Shown here: piece by piece, positions 43,871-54,860 of the stretch
How positions within the stretch are numbered: the first letter of the stretch is position 1
How the letters are laid out: every line of letters begins with the position of its first letter
Source of the DNA: Halichoerus grypus
Taxonomy: Eukaryota > Chordata > Mammalia > Carnivora > Phocidae
DNA: 64,000 bases
Direction: 5' to 3'
Assembly: GCF_964656455.1 (NCBI RefSeq)
Contig: NC_135719.1
Location: 7,791,163-7,855,162 of the forward strand
Notes under the pieces: generated by a model
What the model was told of the DNA's origin: nothing
Seen by the model: the letters and a program-made list of their open reading frames with translations, nothing else
Database searches by the model: none
Program-made: the position numbers and the translations under genes

Positions 43871-44630
43871 CATATCCCAATATGCCTACTTATTGTACTG
43901 TTTGATAATAAAGACAGTGAATTCAGAAGTGGGATGATAAGTGGGCCAACTGTGGGGTGATGTGAAGAGGAAGGCAAGGTAGTGTAGGTGGCATGGACCC
44001 TGGAGGAGGGGACAGATGGCTCAGTAGGCTCAGTAGGGGCTTTTGTCTTTACTAGTATCACCATGTTCCAAGCAATTGAGCTTCCTGGTCACAAACCAGC
44101 CATCAAAGAAACTGCACACATGTCTTTGAGCCGTTAGTTACTAGGTCACAAAATGAGAGGCGGCTGGATAGAGAGTTTGGGTGAATTGGGCAAATCGTCC
44201 CATTACAGTTACAACCCTGGGCCCCATTTGAGTGTGGCATGAACAGGTTGGCATGGTTGACAGCAGAAGAATATTTTACTTAGAGATTCTCCCTTACCTC
44301 AAGCGTTGTTCCAACAGAATGTGTTAAATCTATACAGTCGTATGATGTGCTGCATTATCCCCAATTTACAGATGGTGCTCATCACAGCAGTAATTGTCCA
44401 GTAAGTGAAACACAACTTAAAAGTTCAACATTAGAGGAGAATTAAGTAGCCCAAATTCATTCCTATAATTGCATTGGTCATTTATTAAAATACTACCTAC
44501 TAGGAGTATTTATTTTTAATAATGCAAGGTGAACATGCTACAATAATAAATGAAAACAGATTTGGCTTCTAATAGGTGATGTAAGACATGGGGTAGAATC
44601 AACTTATGGAGCACCTAAAATATATTAGGT
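43871..44630. other. Unassigned stretch
   Basis: About 760 bp. A reverse MIR-like trace at 44335-44400 ('tgcattatccccaatttacagatgg') is short. Nothing else. Confidence 0.45.
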
Positions 44631-44631
44631 A

Positions 44632-44782
44632 GGGGCGCCTGGGTGGCTCAGTTGCTTGAGCGTCTGACTCAATTTCCACTCAGGTCGTGATCTCAGCATC
44701 ATGCTCTGGGCTCTGGGGCTGGGCGTGGAGCCTGCTTAAGATTCTCTCTCTCTCTCTTTGCCTCTGCCCCTCCACCCCTAAA
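44632..44782 (+). mobile_element. Can-SINE, shortened
   Basis: Head ggggcgcctgggtggctcag, an altered middle ('atttccactcaggtcgtgatctcagcatc') and a CT-rich body, then a short A tail. Flanks aaatatattaggta and aaaatattaagta are similar. The inner sequence differs from the other copies, so it is an older or different subfamily. Confidence 0.88.
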
Positions 44783-44799
44783 AAAATATTAAGTATTTC

Positions 44800-44955
44800 C
44801 ATAAATATCATATCACCTAATCCCTGTAAAACCCCTGTGTCTTAGGTATTATTGGTATCATTCGGATTGGGAATCTGAGGCTTGTTTTTTTAAGGGTTGT
44901 TCCCAAGTTCACACCTTGAATAACTGGGAATAATGACTGCAATCCTGCCTCCTAG
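44800..44955 (-). mobile_element. MIR fossil
   Basis: 'atcacctaatccctgtaaaacccctgtg...gggaatctgaggcttg...cccaagttcacaccttg' gives the reverse MIR order. Confidence 0.7.
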
Positions 44956-46155
44956 CCTCGGGGCCTCCAGAGCAGACTGCTTCTTCTATTCGAGAAGAGG
45001 CAGCAGGTTCCGAGTCTGGAAGACTTGCTCTCTCACCTTGGTGAGATGCAGAAAGAACCTCGATCATGAAGAATAATGAACAGAAGAGAGATCTTATATT
45101 TTACCCTAATTTTTATATTTATTCTCATTGTTTTAGTATCTGGTGAAAACCTTTCTTCCTTTAAAATTCCTCCTTTCGAAGATAATGTTCCTCTTAATTC
45201 TTGGTTTAATCAATAACTTGAAAACAAACCCTTTTCTTTCCTTCAATCAGTGTCTGGGCATCCAATCCAAAGGCAGTCCTGGGCAGGGTTTTCTCAAGGG
45301 ATGGCAAAATCTTGTCACTGTTTTGCTGTTTTCAAAACCTTCTTCTTGCTATTCATGACCACATAATAATGGGTGAAAACTGGTTTGGTTTCTAATAAGC
45401 AATAGAAGACGTGGAACACAATCCAAACAGAGAAACACTGCCTGTTCTGATATTACTATTATTGGTTATAGTAATAATAGTAAATAAACTAAGTGATAGT
45501 AATTACTAAAATAGATACTAAAATACTAAATACTATATATATGCTAACACTAAAACACTAAATATTGAATATATACTAAATAATATTAAATAGTATATGA
45601 TAAAATATTACTAAAATAATACAAATAATGGCTTAAGTTGTATGAGCTCATGTAACTTATAAAGTAATTTCACCTATGATATATCATTTTAATCTGCTCT
45701 GTTGGATATAGGTAGGACTGATTTATATCCCAGACACTTTGTAAAAAATTTTCTAAAGGAATTAGGCTGATTTTTATAGTAAGGTTAATATACTGTATAA
45801 TAGAAAAAGTAAGAGCCTCTAATGATTAATCCATTCTAGATATTTTTCAATTTATATCCAGGAAATTAAATGCAATCGACAAACATACCTTGGGGATCAC
45901 ATTAGGCACTGATCGGGAAAATATAGACAAACGAGCCAGAGACCCAGCCTGCGAGGGGCCTCCGTCTTCTGGGAGAGATGATACTTAAGTTCTTGGAAAG
46001 AAGAATGATTATGAATGATTTGAGTGATAGTTTGAGGCTGCTCTAGATGAGACGTTTCCGGGGAACTCACCCAAGTGCCTGGAGACTATGGACTCTTCCT
46101 GACAAGCTGGGCTCCATCTTCTTCAGGCAGAGAGTGTAGAATATCTTCCTTTTGC
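44956..46155. other. Unassigned stretch with AT-rich patch
   Basis: 45450-45640 is made of loosely repeated ACTAAAATA/TACTAAATA units, which is low-complexity AT DNA. The remainder was not recognised. Confidence 0.5.
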
Positions 46156-46159
46156 TAGA

Positions 46160-46270
46160 GTCCCACAGGCTGAAGCTCAAGTCCATTTAATCACTTACTG
46201 ATAGGATGGTCTGGAACAATTTACTCACCTCTCTGAGCCTCACTGGCTCATCTGTTAATGGGCACTCAGG
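46160..46270 (+). mobile_element. MIR fossil
   Basis: 'ctggaacaatttactcacctctctgagcctcactggctcatctgttaatggg' is a MIR core. Confidence 0.75.
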
Positions 46271-46446
46271 TGGGGCTAAAGGGAGCAGGCCACGTCCAGC
46301 ATGGCTGGCCAGGACACCCTCCCCATGCTGAATCCTGTGCCTCAGGCTCCCCTCGTCGGGCGGGGTCACAGGTAAGCAGGCTAAGGTGAGGGAATCTCCA
46401 CACATCATCTGAAGACATCCAGGGCAGTTACTGGGGCTAGAATATT

Positions 46447-47322
46447 TTTTTTTTAAATTTTTTTTATTGTTATGTTAATCCCCATACATTACATCATTAC
46501 TTTTAGATATAGTGTTCCATGATTCATTGTTTGTGCATAACACCCAGTGCTCCATGCAGAATGTGCCCTCCTCAATACCCATCACCAGGCTAACCCATCC
46601 TCCCACCACCCTCCCCTCTAGAACCCTCAGTTTGTTTTTCAGAGTCCATCGTCTCTCATGGTTCTTCTCCCCCTCCGATTTCCCCCCCTTCATTCTTCCC
46701 CTCCTGCTACATTCTTCTTCTTCTTTTTTTTTTCTTAACATATATTGCATTATTTGTTTCAGAGGTACAGATCTGAGATTCAACAGTCTTGCACAATTCA
46801 CAGCTCTTACCAGAACACATACCCTCCCCAGTGTCCATCACCCAGTCACCCCATCCCTCCCACCCCACCCCCCACTCCAGCAACCCTCAGTTTGTTTCCT
46901 GAGATTAAGAATTCCTCATATCAGTGAGGTCATATGATACATGTCTTTCTCTGTTTGACTTATTTCGCTCAGCATAATACCCTCCAGTTCCATCCACGTC
47001 GTTGCAAATGGCAAGATCTCATTCCTTTTGATGGCTGCATAATATTCCATTGTATATATATACCACATCTTCTTTATCCACTCATCTGTTGATGGACATC
47101 TTGGCTCTTTCCACAGTTTGGCTATTGTGGACATTGCTGCTATAAACATCGGGGTGCACGTACCCTTTCGGGTCCCTACTTTTGTATCTTTGGGGTAAAT
47201 ACCCAGGAGTGCAATTGCTGGATCATATGGTAGCTCTATTTTCAACTTTTTGAGGAACCTCCATACTGTTTTCCAGAGTGGCTGCACCAGCTTGTATTCC
47301 CACCAACAGTGTAGGAGGGTTC
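46447..47322 (-). mobile_element. 5'-truncated young L1
   Basis: The last part of ORF2 and the entire two-unit 3' UTR of the same subfamily as the full-length copy. Perfect 16-bp duplication ctggggctagaatatt (46431-46446 and 47323-47338). The ORF2 C-terminus is still open from the truncation point to its stop at 46916. Its last 122 residues, after the start Met, differ from the full-length copy's at only two positions (Leu to Pro and Arg to Met). Poly-T tail on the + strand at 46447. Recent insertion. Confidence 0.97.
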
Positions 47323-47338
47323 CTGGGGCTAGAATATT

Positions 47339-48239
47339 ATACTTGAGTTTCTGTTTTCTGAACCCTGAGAAGATCCTAAGGGGAGCAGAGAGGGGTAATG
47401 AAGGAACATGGACAGTTTGTGCACATGACTTCTTGGAGGCATCTACTTACCTGAGGGGAAGGGGTTGAGTAGGGGTTGCTGACTGGCAGGCACCTGGGGG
47501 CAGGGCTCCTGGGGGACACGTGGCATACCCTCTAGCTGAGGTCCACTGACTGGTGTCCGAGCCTTCAGCCAAGGGTGAGGAGGAGGCCGAGGGAATCGTG
47601 TTTGAGGAGATCCTCTGAACTATGGGAACAAGGGGCCATGAGTACCACTGCTCAGGGGTCCTGTAATTCTGCCCAGCGTGACTGACAAAACACAAGCTTC
47701 TTCCATTCACAGCCAAAGGCCGCACGGCAATGGCGTCTTGAGGACTCCATAGAGAGGTGCCAGTTTTGGTGCTTTGCAGGTACAAAGTGGGAGCCGGACC
47801 CACCTCAGGTTAACTGGGGAGGGCTTTCCAGGATACAGAGGGCTGGTGGATTCGGATGTTATTATTATGGTTCTGCTTGATCCTCCAAGTAGATGATGTG
47901 TGGGCCAAGTCAGATCACTAGAACGCAGTGGGACAAGTAAAGGCCCAGGCAGGCCCTGGCCCCTTCCCCTCTAGGTCCCGTCCCCAGCACACACAGAGGG
48001 GCACATGCTTTTTGCTGTGTACAGCCTGCAGTCATGGGAAAAGTTGGAAACCACGTGCTGGATTGGCAGGTCCCATGAGGTAAGCAGGCCATGGTTGCCA
48101 GGTGCTCCCCACAGCAGCATCCTCAGTTCCAGGAAGGAAAAAAAAAAAATCACTGGAATATGTTTGTTTTGAAAATGTTTAGTAGCCTCAAACAGGTCAA
48201 GGGAGGTGAATGCTACTCTAAAAATGATGAAAAGCAGCA
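47339..48239. other. Unassigned stretch
   Basis: About 900 bp of moderately GC-rich DNA. The - strand 118-codon frame (47447-47803) shows no recognisable domain. No repeat was confidently placed. Confidence 0.45.
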
Positions 48240-49015
48240 ATTTCTTTCTTTGCTTTTATTTAAATTTTAGGGTGTTTCTCTTTTTTTTCTTTTGGGTAAA
48301 AATAATACATGCCTATCCTAAATAATTGAAAAGCACAGAAATCACAGAATTAAATAAAGAAAGCATCATCCTAAATCCCAGAAAATGCCATCTTGATGCA
48401 CATTCTTCTGGGCATACGTAACTCTATGCACAATTTTACACAAACTGTCATGCCCTGTTTTTCCCTCCTACTCACCAGTATGAAAGAATATTTTCCATAT
48501 CATAAATAGAAATCCACATCACTTTTAATGGAATCTTATTATTCTATTTTATATATACATACTATAATTTATTTTAATCAATCCTATTCTTTTTTTTTTT
48601 TTTAAGATTTTTTTATTTATTTATTTGAGAGAGAGAGAGAGAGAGCACATGAGAGGGGGAGGGTCAGAGGGAGAAGCAGACTCCCTGCTGAGCAGGGAGC
48701 CCGATGCGGGACTCGATCCCAGGACTCTAGGATCATGACCTGAGCCGAAGGCAGTCGCTTAACCAACTGAGCCACCCAGGCGCCCCTAATCAATCCTATT
48801 CTTATGAAACAGTTAGTTAACCTTATAAAATTTGCAGAATTATGGATGAAGATGAGATGAACATCCATGGGCAAACTTCTGTGGCTCTTGTTTGATTGTT
48901 TTATTATGTGATCGTCCTAGAAGTAGTATTGCTGCTTCAGAGAGTATGTACAATATTCGGGCCTTGACACTTGGCAGGGGTTTTAATCTGTGTACAGAGC
49001 TTCTGAAGGGGGGCC
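48240..49015 (-). mobile_element. Old L1 ORF2 tail, split by a SINE
   Basis: Reverse L1 text: 'ggaatcttattattctattttatatatac', 'agatgaacatccatggg', 'cctagaagtagtattgctgcttcagagagtatgtac'. The SINE at 48592-48786 interrupts it. No frame survives. Confidence 0.65.
48592..48786 (-). mobile_element. Can-SINE, young
   Basis: A complete copy with a pure tail and head ending gagccacccaggcgcccc. Several CpGs are intact (cgatgcgggactcgatccc). The duplication taatcaatcctattctt is perfect over 17 bp (48575-48591 and 48787-48803). It is among the youngest-looking SINEs in the window. Confidence 0.96.
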
Positions 49016-49779
49016 CGGCTACCACCAGAGGGAACAGAAGCAGGAGGGCATGAATAGCCAAAACCCCAGAGAAGCTCCAATTTTATCAGTTTTATAGATT
49101 GGGCTCCATGTAAGATGTTGTTTGAAGAGCTCATTCCTTGGATTAATCATATATTTATGGAGTTTGAAAATGACAGGTAGTCACCTTACCAATGATTGCA
49201 ATTTGGTGACACAAATTTGTTGAGTGCTTGCTTCAACCCCTGTGTCCTTGAACTGGATATGGTGTTGGTTTTCCAGTGACTGGGGGACATTATGGTCTTA
49301 ATTATCATAATAATGAATGATTTTCATTGAGGTAGGAGGCCCAAACTGGACGAATTTTTTCAAGAGCTGAGGAAATGCCTCTAAGGGAAGGACTGGGGGA
49401 GCTTCTGAGAATAAGACTGGAAATTTCAAGATCCCCAACCAACAGATAACATCTTGCTCCTATCAGAAGGGTTGAGGTGAGGATAAAGGGCAGCCACTGC
49501 TCTTGCTTCCTTCTCTCTCTCCTTTGTTTTCATCCCTTGCCCCATTCCCATACAAGCAAATGCACAAATGCACACACACTCAAACACAGAAAGCCATGAC
49601 CTATTCCTCAGGGAAGACAGTCAACCGTGTTGAGTCTACCCACCACCCGAGCTTTAGGGAACTCCAAGGCATTTCCAGGATGAAGTTGGAGTGTCCGGCC
49701 AGCCCTGGCTAGGTACCCGGGATGGATCACCTATGTTCCTAGCCTTTGGAGAAGGAAATCTTTAGTCAAAATGAGGGAA
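49016..49779. other. Unassigned stretch
   Basis: About 760 bp. 49018-49035 contains ctaccaccagagggaaca, which resembles a CTCF core. No repeat or exon otherwise. Confidence 0.4.
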
Positions 49780-50120
49780 CAAGAGTTCTGCCTAACTAGT
49801 CAATTTTCCTAATGAGCTATTAGAAGCTGTTTTTGTGCTGAACACTCTGTCCTCATTATAACTGTGCTTCCCAGAAGCAAAGCTCTCTCTGCCCATTGTA
49901 ATGAGCAGAATGCCGGAGTGAAACACAGTTTTAATGAGTTACAGCATGGATGTAAAGCAGAACAAGTTGCATCTGAGAGGAGAGCACCTCAAAGTAAGCT
50001 GGGGCTGGCGGGGAATTTACAGCAGCCAAGTGAACCGCATGGAGGTGACTTCTCCCCTCAGCCAGACTGGAAGACACCAAGTGGGCTTCATAGTAAACTG
50101 CACTGTGACTGACAGATGTT
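49780..50120. other. Single-copy-looking stretch with homeodomain-type motifs
   Basis: No repeat recognised. ATTA/TAAT cores recur: taatgagc (49810, 49900), cattataac (49854) and ttaatgag (49931). 62- and 82-codon frames overlap here without splice or domain support. A conserved regulatory element is possible but is inference. Confidence 0.3.
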
Positions 50121-50635
50121 AGGAAGGGAGACCTCGGGAGTCCTCTTAGGGCAAATGAAGGAGAATTTATTGTGACCTTGAGAAATAGAAACACTACACA
50201 GTTCCAAGTCATAGACATGGCAGTATTTATGTTACTTTATAATGTGCCATATTGGCACCAGCCCCAGACCATCCTGGAAGTGCAGGTGAACAAAGCAGAG
50301 AAGGGAGGGGCTCGTTAGCCTGGCAGAGTATGAGTGGGGGTCAGAAAGAGACAGAAGAGAAAGACCAGTGTATGCCGGATCAAACATACCAGCCAATGAA
50401 AGCTCACTGCTTAGGAATTTTGCAAAGTGGTTATTAAATGCAGTCATTATTAAAATTTAAATTGTATGAACTGACGATTTTAAAACAGTGTTTTTTAAAA
50501 AGAGAGTAAATACTCAAAATCCATCACTTCCCAATTATTTTACTACATTTTACTATTCACTATTCTCTTTAAGTTATTTTTATCTATTGCATCTTTAAGG
50601 TAGAAATACAGAAATATACGATGTTGTAACTACTA
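50121..50635. other. Unassigned stretch
   Basis: Nothing recognised. AT-rich from 50440. Confidence 0.45.
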
Positions 50636-50639
50636 CTCA

Positions 50640-51165
50640 TTTCTACCCAACTTGATAGCCTCTGACCTTTTGTTGGTAGCTTGAAATTGGCATGGTGGGA
50701 GCATTAAAGCAATGGAAATCAACAAACACCACAAATCAGGGCTTGATGTATTGTTTTGTGGGTTGTTGCTGGGGAAGGTCATCAAGGCTTGACCGCCAGT
50801 TGACCAGTGAGCTGGCCCCAGGCACCCTGAGGCACCTCGCCCCTTCCCCAGTCCTTGGAATGTAGGGTCCGCTTGCCTTTCCCGCTTCCAGAAGGGGCTC
50901 CAAGGACCCAGCCTTGAGACAGTGATGTGGGACTGAGAACTTGGCACGGTATATGAAACTGAACCCACTTAAGACCTCTTCATGAACTTTTAAGATATAG
51001 CCGGCAGGTTGGGGGATGCACCCATCTTGCTGCCGCCCAAGACAAGCCTGGTGAGTAAATTCTCTTTGCTTATTAAACCTGCCACCTTCTAACCCAGAGT
51101 GGCTGCCTCTTTCTTTGGGGATTGGTTTCAGATTATACCCAGGAAGTTCCTGAGGGAGTTATGAG
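50640..51165 (+). mobile_element. Possible LTR
   Basis: GC-richer than its flanks, with a late segment 'gctgccgcccaagacaagcctggtgagtaaattctc' followed by 'ttgcttattaaacctgcc' (ATTAAA signal) and a T-rich downstream part. This order resembles the R/U5 end of a retroviral LTR. No internal retroviral genes or second LTR are seen. Boundaries and family are uncertain. Confidence 0.35.
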
Positions 51166-51526
51166 CCAATAATTATCTACATAAAGGAATGGAAAAATGT
51201 TAATAATTCAGATTAAACTTAAAAGTGTGTCACATTTTAGCCATTATTTTGTGAATAGAACACAAAAAATGTATGGAAATACTGTGTGAAAACTATTATT
51301 TGATTCAGCAAAGAATTCAATCATGTCATTGATGAATGGGTGAAATTCCCATGAATGTCTTTGTTGTTTTCATTTTCATCTTACTCATTTATTATAAACA
51401 AAAAGTATCTACTAACATTCACATTGGAACTATGCTCATTTATCAGTTGAAACCATAGGTTGGTTATAGATATGAGAGTTTAGAAAAAATCATGACAAAC
51501 GTTCTGTAAGAATCAGTTGGCTCTAT
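51166..51526. other. Unassigned stretch
   Basis: AT-rich, nothing recognised. Confidence 0.45.
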
Positions 51527-51541
51527 AGAAATTTCAGTGAA

Positions 51542-51734
51542 GGGGCACCTGGGTGGTCCTGTCGGTTAAGCCATCTGCCTTCAGCTCAGGTCATGATCTC
51601 AGGGTCCTGGGATGGAGCCTGTGTAGGACTCCCTGCTCAGTGGGGAGTCTGTTTCTCCCTCTCCCTCTGCCCCTCCCCCAACTTGTATACATGCACACTC
51701 TCAAATAAATAAAATCTTAAAAAAAATTTAAAAA
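51542..51734 (+). mobile_element. Can-SINE
   Basis: Starts ggggcacctgggtggtcctg and ends in AAATAAATAAAATCTT plus A runs. Flanks agaaatttcagtgaa (51527-51541) and agaaattgcaatgaa (51735-51749) differ at two positions. Confidence 0.92.
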
Positions 51735-52009
51735 AGAAATTGCAATGAAAAGTAATGTGTAATGTGTTATGTGCATAAGTACATGCTGTACATCCTTTAT
51801 ATCAGCAAAATTTATAATAAATGCATAAGATATACATGCATATACATACTCAAATATCTCATATATACATACATAATTTTTTTTTTTTTTTGCTATGTTG
51901 TTGTTAAACTTTTACTAGAACATCACTGAAGAGACCACTCCTTCTCCGAGCTCCTGTGACTCCTGAGCATCTCAGCATGTAGAATGGAGGACTGAGGGGT
52001 TTTGGACCC

Positions 52010-52200
52010 AGGTTGGAATACGGGTGCTGGGTCTGCCTGCTGATGTTAGATAATCACTCTGCCTGAGTTTTCGTTTACTGATCTGTGAAATGAAGACATT
52101 GATATTCACCTTGAAGGGCTATGGTACTAGCAGATGAGACCAAGCGTTGCATTAGCATAGGGCCTGGCAGTTAGCAGGCTGGTTTATGATTATGATTGTG
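52010..52200 (+). mobile_element. MIR fossil
   Basis: 'gttagataatcactctgcctgagttttcgtttactgatctgtgaaatgaagac' and 'gcattagcatagggcctggcagttag'. Confidence 0.85.
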
Positions 52201-52499
52201 ATCATTTGCGAGCAAAAGTGTCACAGATCCAGTTTAGTTCAGGACATGCTGAAAGACCTAAGCATGCTCCAGTGTGTGGGGAGAAGAGAGACATGACTGT
52301 ACAAGCCTTTAAAAGCTGCTCTCCGGTATCACCCGTGAGTACTAGGCAATTCAACCTGACTTGAGGAGCAGGAAGCAGGTTAATGAACATCTATCATTTG
52401 CCAGGTTCTTCGATATACAATGTTGTATTTCAGCTTCATGACAGTTTCATAAAGGAATGTGAAAGATCTTATTTTCTGATGATGGCTGAAATAGTATTT
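52201..52499. other. Unassigned stretch
   Basis: A reverse MIR/L2 trace is possible at 52383-52450 ('catctatcatttgccagg'). Nothing else. Confidence 0.4.
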
Positions 52500-53055
52500 C
52501 CCTTCCCATATGTTCTAGAACTTTGCCATCCCCCCATCAAGAGGCAGAGGCCAGTTCCTCTCCCTTGAATCTGGGCAGGCTTGTGGTTAGCTGATAGCCA
52601 GCAAAACCCATCAGAGGTGGCAGAACATGACTTGCAAGGTGATGTAGCTTCTTTCTTATTAATGAGGATGTTCACATTTGGAGCCCTGGGCTGCCATATA
52701 TGAAGTCCAACTCTCTGGTCCACAATGCAGGTAGGAACCCACGCTTCCTGGAGGGGCTATCGTTTGGTACATTGGCTAGTGAACTAGGACTTAAATTTCA
52801 AGTCCTCCCAATTCAGACTCTGGACATGTAAGTAAGGGAAACTTTAGATGATTTTAGGCCTCTGCTGTCAAGTCACTCACGGCCTTAGATCTTCCTAGGT
52901 GAGGCCCCAGGCATCTGTGGGCCGAGATGAGCTGTCCCACTGTGCCCTTTCCAAATTACTGACCTTCAAAATCTGGGAGCATAATCAAATGGTTGTTTTA
53001 TGTCATTAGGTTTGAGGTGTTTGTTACACAGCGACAAATATTAGACTCAACGTTA
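52500..53055 (+). mobile_element. MLT1-type LTR
   Basis: 'gggcaggcttgtggttagctgatagcc' and 'gaggccccaggcatctgtgg', and the end 'ttgttttatgtcattaggtttgaggtgtttgttacacagcgacaaatatt', give the MaLR LTR order. No internal region next to it. Confidence 0.7.
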
Positions 53056-53059
53056 TTCT

Positions 53060-53230
53060 CATACGCATTTTGCAGGCAGGAAAATTGAAGCTAAGAGAGG
53101 ATAATTATCTTTTATCTGATTTTTTTTTTTGATAATTATCTTTTATAGTCACACACACAGCTGGTCATTGACAAATTGAGATTCACACTCAGGGCTTCCT
53201 GACTGGAGATTCCATGCACTTTATACTCTG
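53060..53230 (-). mobile_element. MIR fossil
   Basis: 'gcaggcaggaaaattgaagctaagagaggataa...cagctggtcattgacaaattgagattcacactcaggg'. A short local duplication of 'gataattatcttttat' lies inside (53100-53150). Confidence 0.75.
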
Positions 53231-54305
53231 CTGCATTGCCCTGCTCACCCGGGGTGGGGGGGGTTGGGGTGCAGGGAGGGTGAGACTGTTGCTTTAATAA
53301 CTAGATGGATCCCAGTGCGTCAGGGTGGGGTGGGGAGGAGAAGGTAAGAGCTAGCCATTGTAGAGAATCTGAGGGCGGCGGGGCTCTTGTTAGAAACAGT
53401 TGGCTGGAGTGGGCAGGGAAAGTGACCATTTACAGAGTAGAGGGGGCAGGGAGAAAGGCACTGGGTTCAGACCCTGAAAGCAGTTCTCTCTCCTCTTAGC
53501 AAAACCAAAACCAAACCAAATCCCATTCCTGGCCTTTTGGTGTTTGCCGCCGCTTCTCTCATGAATACAGCACATTTCTACCTGGAGATTGAATTCATGA
53601 ATATATTTTACCACATCTTCTGGGGGTTATAATTACATGAAGTCTAGATATCAGACAGCACGGAGACTTGCAACATTTCAAACCCACTCCTCTGCGTCAG
53701 GTGATGGCCCATCGCTGGGTCTCCCTCTGAGGTTTCTGAGGCTCATGAGGGGAACAGCAGGGCTCTGGGCCAGGTACACAGTGGCTGTGAACTAGTCCAA
53801 GCCTGGCTGTAAGCATTACCCTCCCTGAGAAGGCAGAGTCATTGGCGTTTCTAGCTTTTTCCCTCAGGTGCGCCATAAGTATCTTGGAGTTGGTCCAGTC
53901 TAGAGTTGGCCTTTGGGCTGTGGAATCCTCATAAGTTCTTCTCTTCCTTATGAGGTTCGTTCCTTGCTTAACAGACACTGTGCAGTCATCTCTGATTCCC
54001 CTGGGCAAATTTGTGAGATGCTTCCTGTGCCTTCCTCCGGAGCCAGGTCCATCATTCTAAGGCATCTATTCTATTGTGTTGTTTATTTACGTACCCATCT
54101 CAGTCCTCCCTCAGTTCCTTTTGGGCAGAGAATTGATTTTCTTCATCCTCAGCACCTACAACCCCTGGCACAGAGGAGTAACTCAGAAAGCTCATTCATG
54201 CAGCCAATTTTAATGAGGCATCTACTTCTCAATCCTTGTTATAGATTGACTCAGTCCTCAAAAACAGCCCTGTAAAATAGGTACCTACTCTATCTCGTGA
54301 TGATG
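53231..54305. other. Unassigned stretch with L2/MIR traces
   Basis: G-rich tract at 53250-53282. L2-terminus-like 'catcctcagcacctacaacccctggcacagaggagta' at 54144-54180, then a reverse MIR-like part to 54290. No exon: the 103- and 120-codon frames overlap on opposite strands. Confidence 0.45.
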
Positions 54306-54309
54306 TATT

Positions 54310-54710
54310 AGGTGTCAAACTGGGCATCAGTGCCCAGATATTTGGTGAAACATTTTTCGGGATGTTTCTGTGACGATAATGTTGGGTAAGAGTTATATTT
54401 AAATGGGTGGACTTTGAGTAAAGCAGACTGTTCTTTCATAACAAGAACCTAATCCAATCAGTGCGAGTTTGCCAAGAACAAAAGACTGACCTCTGTCAAG
54501 CAAGAGGGAATTCTGCCAGCAGAGGGCTTTGGAGCTTGAACTGCAACATTGACTCTGAGTCTCCAGCCTATTGGTCCATCATGCAAATGTTGGATTTTCC
54601 AGGCTCTGTAATTGAGTGAGTCAATTAATTTCATTAAAATAAATCTCCCTCTCTCTATACACATCCTATCTGTTCCATTTCTCTAGAGAAGCCTGACTAA
54701 TACATATCCC
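54310..54710 (+). mobile_element. LTR-like interspersed repeat, second copy
   Basis: 'gatatttggtgaaacatttttcgggatgtttctgtgacg', 'ttaaatgggtggactttgagtaaagcag', 'ccaatcagtgcgag', then AATAAATC and the end 'ccatttctctagagaagcctgactaatac'. Same family as 20978-21381. It includes a CTCF-like gccagcagagggc at 54515-54527. Confidence 0.65.
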
Positions 54711-54711
54711 C

Positions 54712-54860
54712 CATCTGTATGCTGGGAAACTCAGACACTCGAAGGGTAAGCTAGTTACTCATTAGCTGTGCATCCAGGGTTACACAGTGAGTAAATGGAA
54801 GGACTAGAACTTGAACCCAAGGAGTTCTGGCTCCAGAGTCTGTGTTTCACAGCTTTCTGC
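54712..54860 (-). mobile_element. MIR fossil
   Basis: 'ctgggaaactcagacactcgaagggtaagc...cagggttacacagtgagtaaatggaaggactagaacttgaaccc'. Confidence 0.88.
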
